Shown: one piece after another, positions 38,001 through 46,400 of the stretch
How positions within the stretch are numbered: position 1 is the stretch's first letter
Layout: every line of letters begins with the position of its first letter
Source: an uncultured Aquabacterium sp.
GTDB lineage: Bacteria > Pseudomonadota > Gammaproteobacteria > Burkholderiales > Burkholderiaceae_C
Length of the DNA: 60,147 nt
Reading direction: 5' to 3'
Assembly (NCBI RefSeq): GCF_947366995.1
Contig: NZ_CANBCC010000017.1
Coordinates: 1 to 60,147 of the forward strand
The notes under the pieces: generated by a model
The model's database searches: none
What the model saw: only the letters and a program-made list of their open reading frames with translations
Told to the model about the DNA's origin: nothing
Position numbers and translations under genes: made by a program

Positions 38001-38864
38001 ACCGGTTCACCCATCGCCACCACGGCCGGCGACGCCACCACCCCGTCCGGCCTCGCGCCGATCAACGCCTGGCTGGATTCCAACCGGGACAACACGGCGC
38101 GACGCATCTACGCGGGCGACCTGCTGGGCAACGTCTGGCGCTTCAACATCGATGCCGGGACGGTGGCGCCGGTGGCCCGGCTGCTCGTGTCCTCGACCAC
38201 GCCGCAACCGATCACGGTGCGCCCCGAACTCGGCTCGGTCACGCAGAGTGGCACAGCCTACCCCGTGGTGCTGGTGGGCACGGGGCGCCATCTGCACAGC
38301 AACGACGCCGCTGACCGGACGCTGCAAAGCATCTACGCCCTGCGCGACAAGCTCGACGCAACGGGCTGGGGTGACGTGCGCGCGGGCACCAACCTGGTCA
38401 GCAAATCGGTCACGACCTCGGGCAGCGGCACCAGCCTCACCCGCACCGCCACCAGCAACAGCAAGGTCGACTGGTCGACCAAGGCGGGCTGGGTGTTCGA
38501 CCTGCGCCCCAGCAGCACGGGCACCCTCGAGGGTGAGCGCGTGACGACCCGCATGCAGGTCGCTTATTCGACGCTGGTCGTCGCGGGCAACATTCCCGGC
38601 ACCGGGGCGGTCTGCCGGGCCTCGGGCGGCACCTCGTGGCTCTACTACTTCACGCTGGCAGACGGCTACACCGAGGTGGCCCCGATGTACCAGGGCGACG
38701 CGATGGTCAGCGGCATCGGCATCGTCTATGACGCCACCGGGCGGGCCATCGTCATCACCCACACCACCGACGGCGAAACCGTGCGGCAGACGCAGTCGCC
38801 CACCTCACCCACGGCCAGCACCGGCGGCCTGCGCCGCGTGTCATGGCGGGAGCTGGTCAACTGA
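35022..38864 (+). CDS. pilY1: Type IV pilus tip protein PilY1 (operon 1 copy)
   Basis: A 1280-residue exported tip adhesin and assembly factor. After the signal peptide ([19 protein letters not shown]), a von Willebrand A-like part has the metal motif DDSGSM near residue 52. The C-terminal half is the PilY1 beta-propeller ([29 protein letters not shown]). FLRGD occurs near 790. The calcium-loop region near 1017 reads DSNRDN before [15 protein letters not shown], so part of the usual acidic pattern remains. Residues about 123-258 are encoded by DNA visibly richer in A and T than the flanks and include a hydrophobic stretch ([16 protein letters not shown]), suggesting replacement by recombination. 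An (AC)7 run lies in the coding sequence at 37852. GGAG ribosome binding site. Confidence 0.93.
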   Translation: [1280 protein letters not shown]

Positions 38865-38908
38865 ACATGGCACCATCGGTGGGTGTCTCACCTGCCGAGC
38901 CCGCTGCC

Positions 38909-39763
38909 ATGACTTCACCGCTGATCGCTGCTGCCGACCTTGCCCACCTGCTGGCCACCCGGCCGACCGACGTGAGGGTGATCGACTGCCGCTTCAACCT
39001 GGCCGACCCGACCGCCGGTCAGGCTGCCTGGCGGGAAGGGCACATCCCGGGCGCCCTCTACGCGCACCTGGACCACGACCTGTCCGGCACGAAGACGGGC
39101 CACAACGGCCGTCACCCCATGCCCGCCATCGCGGACTTCACGGCCACGGCGCGCGGCTGGGGCATCGGGCCCGGCACCCGCGTGATCGCCTACGACGCCA
39201 GCGGCGGCATGTTTGCGGCCCGGCTGTGGTGGATGCTGCGCTGGCTGGGCCACGAGGCGGTGCAGGTGCTGGATGGCGGCTGGAACGCCTGGCAGGCCCT
39301 TTCCGGCGCCGTGAGCACCGACACGCCCCCTGCCCCGGCCCTGGGCGATTTTGTCGCCGCGCCTCAGACCGGCTGGCTGCTCGACACAGCGGACGTCGAG
39401 GCGGCGCTCGCCCGGCCCGGCACGATGCTGTTGCTCGACGCCCGTGCGCCCGACCGCTTCCGCGGCGAGAACGAGACGCTCGACCCGGTGGGAGGCCACA
39501 TCCCCGGCGCCCTGAACCGGTTCTTCCAGCTCAATCTTGCGCCCGACGGACGCTTCCAGCCCCCTGAAGCGCTGCGCGCAGCCTACCTCACCCTGCTGGA
39601 CGGCCGCCCGCTGGACACGCTGGTGCACCAGTGCGGCTCGGGCGTGACCGCCTGCCACAACGCGCTGGCCATGGCCCACGCCGGGCTGCCGGTCATGCGG
39701 CTGTACGGCGGCTCGTGGAGCGCCTGGTGCGCCGACCCGGCTCGGCCAGTGGCGCGCGGCTGA
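38909..39763 (+). CDS. sseA: 3-mercaptopyruvate sulfurtransferase-like rhodanese (SseA type)
   Basis: A 284-residue cytoplasmic enzyme with two rhodanese domains. The active-site loop in the second domain is HQCGSGVTACHNAL; CGSGVT is the mercaptopyruvate form, whereas thiosulfate enzymes have charged residues here. The first domain has the usual ACT-like DCRFNLADP...GHIPGA. Start chosen at the ATG giving MTSPLIAAADLAHLL; an in-frame ATG at 38867 would add 14 residues. It lies only 44 bp after pilY1 and between the two pilin operons, with no evident pilus function; probably a passenger that marks the duplication junction. Confidence 0.88.
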   Translation: MTSPLIAAADLAHLLATRPTDVRVIDCRFNLADPTAGQAAWREGHIPGALYAHLDHDLSGTKTGHNGRHPMPAIADFTATARGWGIGPGTRVIAYDASGGMFAARLWWMLRWLGHEAVQVLDGGWNAWQALSGAVSTDTPPAPALGDFVAAPQTGWLLDTADVEAALARPGTMLLLDARAPDRFRGENETLDPVGGHIPGALNRFFQLNLAPDGRFQPPEALRAAYLTLLDGRPLDTLVHQCGSGVTACHNALAMAHAGLPVMRLYGGSWSAWCADPARPVARG

Positions 39764-39855
39764 CGGAAAGCCGGTCGATCTGCACCGACAAACGGCACCC
39801 GCCGTGCGCGGGGGCTTCGTCACGCGCTTGTTACAGATCGTAAGCCCCCTGGAAT

Positions 39856-39875
39856 GCGCGCACTTTCACACGGTT
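39856..39875 (+). promoter_or_regulatory. Shared upstream element of pilin operon 2
   Basis: The 20-mer GCGCGCACTTTCACACGGTT, 19 of 20 bases identical to the element before operon 1, lies 81-100 bp before pilE. The 192-bp gap holding it has no gene. The TGCCTC-like block further downstream is 37 bp away here against 10 bp in operon 1, so the two parts are separate units. Confidence 0.6.
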
Positions 39876-39955
39876 TTCCGCCCATGGCGGTGCGCCGTGC
39901 CTGCCAACAATCTGCCTCGTCCGCACATGATTTCCTCTAACGCAAGGACGCTGGC

Positions 39956-40438
39956 ATGGTGCACCCCTCTTCTTTTCAAGGCCGACTCACGGCCGCAGGC
40001 TTCACGCTGATCGAAGTGATGATCACCGTGGCCATCGTGGCCATCCTGGCCAGCGTGGCCCTGCCCGCCTACACCGACTACGTGCGGCGCGGCCAGATGC
40101 AGGAGGCTTTCACGCTGCTGGCCGACTACGGCGTGCGCATGGAGCAGTACTACCAGGACAACAAGAACTACGGGGTGGCGTCGGGCACGACCTGTGGTCT
40201 GGCCATGCCCGCATCCACCACGACGCGTTACTTCAACCTGACCTGCGCCACCGCGAGCTCGGGCCAGACCTACACGCTCACGGCCACCGGCAAGGCCGGC
40301 GCAGTGGCCCCGAGCGGCGGGGCAGACACCTTCATCTACACCCTCAACAGCAGCGACCAGAAGGCCACGACCCGTTTCGCAGGCAGCACCGTTGCGCTGT
40401 CGTGCTGGGCCAGCCGCTCTGGCACGGCCTGCGACTGA
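39956..40438 (+). CDS. pilE: Type IV pilin-like protein PilE
   Basis: A 160-residue prepilin with the classic site AAG^FTLIEVMITVAIVAILASVALPAYTDYVRRGQMQEAFTLLADYGVRMEQYYQDNKNYG. Two cysteines at the C-terminal end (LSCWASRSGTAC) and one pair earlier suggest a D-loop disulfide. In PilE/PilV-W-X operons of betaproteobacteria this gene usually encodes a minor pilin of the tip complex rather than the main pilin. Here only operon 2 has one, so operon 1 may share it. Starts operon 2, 13 bp before fimT. Confidence 0.9.
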   Translation: MVHPSSFQGRLTAAGFTLIEVMITVAIVAILASVALPAYTDYVRRGQMQEAFTLLADYGVRMEQYYQDNKNYGVASGTTCGLAMPASTTTRYFNLTCATASSGQTYTLTATGKAGAVAPSGGADTFIYTLNSSDQKATTRFAGSTVALSCWASRSGTACD

Positions 40439-40450
40439 CCGGATACCACC

Positions 40451-41107
40451 ATGCCCACCCGTGCCCGCGGTTTCACGCTCGTCGAGATGGTGGTGGCCAT
40501 GGCCATCCTCGGTCTGATGATGGCGGCCGTGGCACCGGATGTCAGCGCCTGGATGCGCAACCTGCGCATCCGCAACCAGGCCGAATCCATGCAGAGCGGT
40601 CTGCAGCGCGCCCGCGCGGAAGCCGTGCGCCGCAACACCCCGGTGACGTTCTGGCTGGTCACGCTGACCGACGCCGACGTGCTGAACAACGACTGCACCC
40701 GCGCGGCCAGCGGCACCTCGTGGGTGGTCAGCCTGGATGACCCGGATGGCAAGTGCGGCACCGCCGCCTCCACCTCGGAAGACCCGCGCCTGGTCGTGGC
40801 CCACAACGCGGGCGATGGCGGCAGCCGTGTGGCCATCTCCGGCACGCGGCCTGACCTGAGCACCAGCGCCAACAAGGTGACCTTCGACGGCTTTGGCCGC
40901 ATCGCCTCGGCCAGCGTCGCCACCGACCTGCATGCCATTGCGATCGCTTATCCGGCCGACGCGAGTTCCACCGGCGATCGCCCGCTGCGCATCGAGATCA
41001 CGCCGGGTGGCCAGATCCGCCTGTGCGACCCCGCCGTGGGCAGCACCGACGCCCGGCATTGCGACTACACCGCCCCCACCCCGGCCCCCAGCGGGAGCGC
41101 CTCATGA
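40451..41107 (+). CDS. fimT: Type IV pilus minor pilin FimT/GspH type (operon 2)
   Basis: A 218-residue minor pilin with a short leader: MPTRARG^FTLVEMVVAMAILGLMM. The GspH/FimT domain is close to that of the operon 1 copy (SMQSGLQRARAEAVRRNTPVTFWLV). The tail is Pro-rich. ATGA overlap with pilV. Confidence 0.91.
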   Translation: MPTRARGFTLVEMVVAMAILGLMMAAVAPDVSAWMRNLRIRNQAESMQSGLQRARAEAVRRNTPVTFWLVTLTDADVLNNDCTRAASGTSWVVSLDDPDGKCGTAASTSEDPRLVVAHNAGDGGSRVAISGTRPDLSTSANKVTFDGFGRIASASVATDLHAIAIAYPADASSTGDRPLRIEITPGGQIRLCDPAVGSTDARHCDYTAPTPAPSGSAS

Positions 41108-41532
41108 CCCGTCGCCCTGTCCTGCCCCCGCCGCGTGCACGCCACCAGCGGGGCTTTCTGCTGCTCGAGGTGCTGATCAGCGCCGTGATCTTTGCGATCG
41201 GCGTGCTGGCCCTCATCGGCCTGCAGGGACGCATGAACCGAGCCCAGGCCGAGGCGCGCGACCGCGCCGATGCCGCCTACCTCGCATCGGAACTGCAGGC
41301 CCGCATGTGGGGCGACCTGGCTCATCTGACGAGCTACAACGGCTGCCCCACCAGCTACGCCGCATGCCAGGAGTGGCGCAACAAGGTGGCCACCGTGCTG
41401 CCGGGCAGCGCCGGGCAGACGCAGACGATCTCGGTCTCGGGCAACCTGGTCTCGATCACGTTGCAGTGGAAGACCGCCAATGGCGAACTGCGCAACTACA
41501 GCACGCAGACGACCATCGTCGCGGCCCAGTGA
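41104..41532 (+). CDS. pilV: Type IV pilus minor pilin PilV (operon 2)
   Basis: A 142-residue minor pilin: RHQRG^FLLLEVLISAVIFAIGVLALIGLQGRMNRAQAEARDRADAAYLASELQARMWGD, near-parallel to the operon 1 copy. The short C-terminal domain has a Cys pair (GCPTSYAACQEW). Start overlaps the fimT stop. Confidence 0.9.
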   Translation: MTRRPVLPPPRARHQRGFLLLEVLISAVIFAIGVLALIGLQGRMNRAQAEARDRADAAYLASELQARMWGDLAHLTSYNGCPTSYAACQEWRNKVATVLPGSAGQTQTISVSGNLVSITLQWKTANGELRNYSTQTTIVAAQ

Positions 41533-41533
41533 C

Positions 41534-42742
41534 ATGCACACCCCGGCACACCCCCTTGCACGCACCCGCGGCTTCACCCTGGTCGAAGTGATGGTCGGTC
41601 TGGTGCTGGCCATGCTGACCACGGTCATCGTCTCGCAGGTGCTGATCCGTGCGGAAGGCCAGAAGCGCGCCGCCACCTCGGGCTCGGATGCCCAGGTCAA
41701 CGGCACCCTGGCCCTGTTTGCGTTGCAGCGCGAGGTGCAGAACGCGGGCTATGGTCTGGCGGTCAACCCCAGCGCGCTGGGCTGCACCGTGAACTACCGC
41801 TACAAGGGCGCGGGGGCGAGCGCTGCCACGTCGGCCAGCTTCACGCTGGCGCCGGTGGTGATCACCCAGGGCGCATCCGGCGCACCGGACACCGTGCGCG
41901 TGCTGCGCAGCGACAGCCCCGGTGCAGCCGTGCCGGCCATCCTCACGGCCGCCCATGCCCAGACCGCCGGCGTCTTCATCGTCAAGTCGTCGTTCGGCAT
42001 GACCTCGGGCGATCTGGTGACCGCCGTTCCCTCGACCTGGGGCAGCGGCGCGCCGTGCACGCTGTTCCAGGTCGCCACAGACAGTTCGTTCAGCCTGACC
42101 GACACCAATGTGCCCCACGCCGCGGCCACCACCGGCTGGAACACCGAATCCGCCGTGTTCCCCTCCGGGGGCTACGCTTCGGGCACCACGCTCGTCAACC
42201 TCGGGCGCATGGTGAACCGGACCTACTCGGTCGCAGACAACAACCTCGTCTACACGGAGTTGAGCGGCACCAGCGGTGCCGAAAGCGGCGCCAACGCCAA
42301 CGGCACGTCGCCCGCCCGTGTGGTGTTCGCCCAGATCGTCAACCTGCAGGCCCTGTACGGGCTCGACAACGATGGCAACGGCGTCGTCGACCAGTACACA
42401 GACACCACGCCGAGCGACTTCATGACCTGGTCGCGCGTGCTCAACGTGCGCGTGGTGCTGGTGGCCCGCAGCAGCAACCGCGAGAAGGAGGCCGTGACCA
42501 CCGCCGAGCCCGAATGGAACCTGGGCCAGAACGAGACGCTGGTCCTGACCACCGCGAACCCGAAGACCAACCCCGGCAGCCCGACCCTCGAAGGCAAGTG
42601 CAAGAACGGCGCCACGGCAGACCGCTGCTACGCCCTGCGGGTCAACTTCGCCACGCCCAGCACCGACACCGAGTGGCAGCACTACCGCTACCGCGTGTTC
42701 GACACGGTGATCCCGCTGCGCAATGTGCTGTGGAACAGCTGA
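41534..42742 (+). CDS. pilW: Type IV pilus assembly protein PilW (operon 2)
   Basis: A 402-residue minor pilin: RTRG^FTLVEVMVGLVLAMLTTVIVSQVLIRAEGQKRAATSGSDAQVNGTLALFALQREVQNAGYGL. The C-terminus YRYRVFDTVIPLRNVLW matches operon 1 PilW. The middle (about residues 90-330) differs and is longer by about 28 residues. Begins one base after the pilV stop. Confidence 0.93.
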   Translation: MHTPAHPLARTRGFTLVEVMVGLVLAMLTTVIVSQVLIRAEGQKRAATSGSDAQVNGTLALFALQREVQNAGYGLAVNPSALGCTVNYRYKGAGASAATSASFTLAPVVITQGASGAPDTVRVLRSDSPGAAVPAILTAAHAQTAGVFIVKSSFGMTSGDLVTAVPSTWGSGAPCTLFQVATDSSFSLTDTNVPHAAATTGWNTESAVFPSGGYASGTTLVNLGRMVNRTYSVADNNLVYTELSGTSGAESGANANGTSPARVVFAQIVNLQALYGLDNDGNGVVDQYTDTTPSDFMTWSRVLNVRVVLVARSSNREKEAVTTAEPEWNLGQNETLVLTTANPKTNPGSPTLEGKCKNGATADRCYALRVNFATPSTDTEWQHYRYRVFDTVIPLRNVLWNS

Positions 42743-42755
42743 GGATGCACCGGCC

Positions 42756-43397
42756 ATGACCCCCATCCACTCTCCTGCGGCCCGCGGCATCTCGCTGGTC
42801 TTCTCGTTGCTGGCCCTGGTGGCCCTGTCGCTCGCTGGCGTCGCGCTCGTGCGTTCCATCGGCACGGGCACGCTGGTGCTCGGCAACATCGGCTTCAAGC
42901 AGGCTGCCACCCTCACGGCCGACACGGTTGCGCAGGAGGCCATCCAGGCTCTGCGCACCGTCACCGACAAGAAGGTCGACCTCAGCACCGCGGGCTATTA
43001 CGCCTCGGTCGATAACAGCAAGCTCGACGTCACCGGCCAGCAGCTGCCGAACGACACCAGCCGCCAACTCATTGTCTGGGAGGCCGACTGCAAGCATGTC
43101 AGCAGCAACCGCGTGGGCTGCGTACACGCGCCCAAGGCCGCGACCAGCACACTGCCGAGCAACTGGTCGGCTCAGTACGTGATCTTCCGCATGTGCAAGG
43201 CGGCCGGTGAGGTCAACCCCGAGACCTGCGCCATGCCGACCACCAGCACCAGCGGTACCTCCACCAAACGCGGCAAGCTCGACTACGCCGACTACGCCCG
43301 CTTCGGCAGCGCCGCCAGCCCCTACTACCGCGTGATCGTGCGCATCCAGGGCGACCGCAACACCGTCAGCTACACCGAAACGCTGGTGCACTTCTGA
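42756..43397 (+). CDS. pilX: Type IV pilus assembly protein PilX (operon 2)
   Basis: A 213-residue minor pilin: AARG^ISLVFSLLALVALSLAGVALVRSIGTGTLVLGNIGFKQAATLTADT, lacking Glu5 as PilX proteins do. Start chosen at the ATG at 42756, which gives a short leader. The C-terminus YYRVIVRIQGDRNTVSYTETLV parallels the operon 1 copy. Confidence 0.9.
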   Translation: MTPIHSPAARGISLVFSLLALVALSLAGVALVRSIGTGTLVLGNIGFKQAATLTADTVAQEAIQALRTVTDKKVDLSTAGYYASVDNSKLDVTGQQLPNDTSRQLIVWEADCKHVSSNRVGCVHAPKAATSTLPSNWSAQYVIFRMCKAAGEVNPETCAMPTTSTSGTSTKRGKLDYADYARFGSAASPYYRVIVRIQGDRNTVSYTETLVHF

Positions 43398-43411
43398 GCA
43401 GGAGCCCGACC

Positions 43412-46400
43412 ATGTCGTCGTCACGCCAACTCGCCGCGCGCGCTGCGCCCCTTCTCGCCACCGTTGCCATCGCCCTGCCTGCCCCGTGGGCGCATGGCGG
43501 CCTTACCGACATCGCCAGCGAGCCCCTGATCACGTCGCAGACGGCGGCGAAGCCCAACATCCTGTTCATCCTCGACGACTCGGGTTCCATGGGCTGGGAG
43601 TACATGCCGGATGACATGAGCCCGAACGACACCTACGGCTACAAGTCGTCGCAGTGCAATGGCGTGGGCTACAACCCGGCCCTGCCCTACGACCGGCCCT
43701 TGACCGCCGACGGGCGCCTGTTTCCCGCCATGTCGATCACTGCCGCCTGGCCCAATGGCTTTCTGCCCACCATCGGCGGCAGTGTGGCGACCACCAGCAG
43801 CACCAGCCTGACAATGCCGGCGGTGGGCACCCACAGCCGCACCGGGGTCACCGTGGCCCCCACCACAGCGCGCCTCGTGGTCGCCAGCACCAGCAACATC
43901 ACGGTGGGCGCCCGCATCGCAGCCATCAGCACGGACAATACCGCGCACTGGGTGACAGGGGTCGTCACGGCGGTCAACAGCACCTCGCGCGAAGTCACCT
44001 TCACCCTCGACTTCGCTTCGGCCACCAGCACCTACAGCAGCTGGACGGTGGGCCCGGTCACCACGAATAACCGCAGCGGCCAGACCTACTACACCTACCG
44101 CGGAGCGCAGCAGGCCTTGAACTGGGTCTACACCAGCGCGGGCGCCGACAGCACCAGCACGTTCTACCAGGAATGCCGCAGCCGGATCGGCAACGAGCCC
44201 GGCTCGCGCGTGTTCACGGGCGTGACCGTGTCGGCCACCTCGGACGAGGCCGGGAAGTACGCCAACTGGTACAGCTACTACCGCACCCGCATGCTGACCA
44301 TGAAGACCGGTGTGAGCCGGGCCTTCGCCGACCTCGACGACAAGAAGCGCATCGGCTACACCCGCATCAGCGACGCCACGCTCGGTGACACCAGTTTCCT
44401 GCCCGTGGCCGACTTCAATGACACGCAGAAGGTGCGCTTCTACAGCCAACTGTTCAAGGCGCCCGCGAGCGGCACCACGCCCTTGCGCGGCGCGCTGTCC
44501 AAGGCCGGCCGCTATTTTGCCGGCAAGGCCCCGGGCCAGACCAGCGAGCAAGACCCGGTTCAGTACAGCTGCCAGCGCAATTACGCGTTGCTGTCAACCG
44601 ACGGCTACTGGAACACCGGCAGCGAAAGCACCACCTACGGTCCGCTCAAACTGAACGGCACCGACCTCGTCGGGCAGCAGGATGGCCTGGAGGTGCGCCC
44701 CATGTACGACGGCGCCGCCATCGTCGTGACCTCGACCAGCACGATCACCCGCCAGTCGCCCCAGCAGCAGACCGCCTCCACGTACCTGACGCAGAAGAAC
44801 CAGCGACGCACCGTCGCCACCGGATCGAAGGACACGTGGTACTGCGGCTCACGCAAGCCCTACAAGGTCACGCAGTGGACGGAGCAGCAGACGCAGAGCA
44901 TCTACACGCGCACCACGGTGGTGGCCGACGTGACGCAATCCCGCACGCACACGGTCGAGACCACCAACGGCCGCGTGACCCGGGACACCTACGGTGACTG
45001 GACGACCACCAGCAGCACGGAGATCAGCCGGGCGGAGAACGTGCCGGTCAGCACGAGCACTGGAAGCTGGGGCACCGTGTCGGGCTCAACGAACACGAAC
45101 TGCGTCAGCAGCACCCCTTACACCAGCACGCCCACGTACGGCACCACCACGCTGCACAGCACGGTAGGCCCCAACCTGTACAGCACGGCCGTCACCGACC
45201 TGGTGGCGGTCACCCAGACCGAGAGCGAGCCCGAGGCGGTCACCAGCACCGCTGGCGGCTCCAGCAACAGCCTGGCAGACGTGGCGCAGTATTACTACGC
45301 CACCGACCTGCGCACCGAGGGGCTGAACAATTGCACCGGCAGCCTCGGTGTCAACGTGTGCGGCAACGACGTGACGGCTTCCGGCCGCGACGCAGCCACG
45401 CACCAGCACATGACGACCTTCACCATCGGGCTGGGGGTGAAGGGCACGCTGGCATACGACCCGAATTACCTCACGCAGGCCACGGGTGACTACGTCAACC
45501 TGAAGAACGGTCCGGCGGTGTGGCCCGTGCCTGTGGAAAGCAGCACCGGCGGCTCGGCCAACAACGTCGATGACCTGTGGCACGCCGCGGTCAACGGGCG
45601 TGGCCGCTACTTCAAGGCCGATGACCCACAGACGCTGTCGGAGTCACTCAACCAGATGTTCAAGGACCTGGACGAGGTCAATGGCGCAGGCACGTCGGCG
45701 GCCACCAGTTCGCTGGAGCCGGTGCAGGGCACCGACCAGATCTATCTGGCCTCCTACGCCACCGTGGCGTGGACCGGCGATGTGAAGGCCTATGACTTTG
45801 AAGTCAACCGGACCACGGGCGAGATCACCAAGACCGAGGCCTGGAGCGTGCTCACCGGTCTTGACAGCCTCAACGCTACCACGGCCGCCTCGCGCAGCAT
45901 CCACTACATGCTGCGCACGACGGGCGATGGCGCGGTCACCCACAGCCTGCGCGCTCTGACCTGGGCCAACCTGACTGCGGACGGCCACGGCAGCGGCTTC
46001 TCGAACCTCTGCAGCAAGACCCCGACACCTGCGCAGTGCCCCAAGCTGGCGACGACCAACTCAGGCGGCTTCACCCAAAGTCCGCTCGATATGGCCAACG
46101 ACGGCACCACGCTGCTGTCTTACCTGCGCGGCGATCCGACCCATGAAGGCAGCACGCTGGGCGACTACGGGCTCTTCCGCGCACGCAAACACAAGCTCGG
46201 CGACATCGTCGGCGGCTCGCCGGTGTACGTCGGCCCGCCCGTCTTCGGCTATGGCGACACGGGCTATGGCGAGTTCAAGCAATCCAAAGCCAGCCGCAAG
46301 CCGATGCTGTATGTGGCCGCCAACGACGGCATGCTGCACGCCTTCTCGGCGGCGCGCAGCGCCCCCGGCAGCGATGGCGGCACCGAACTCTGGGCCTTCG

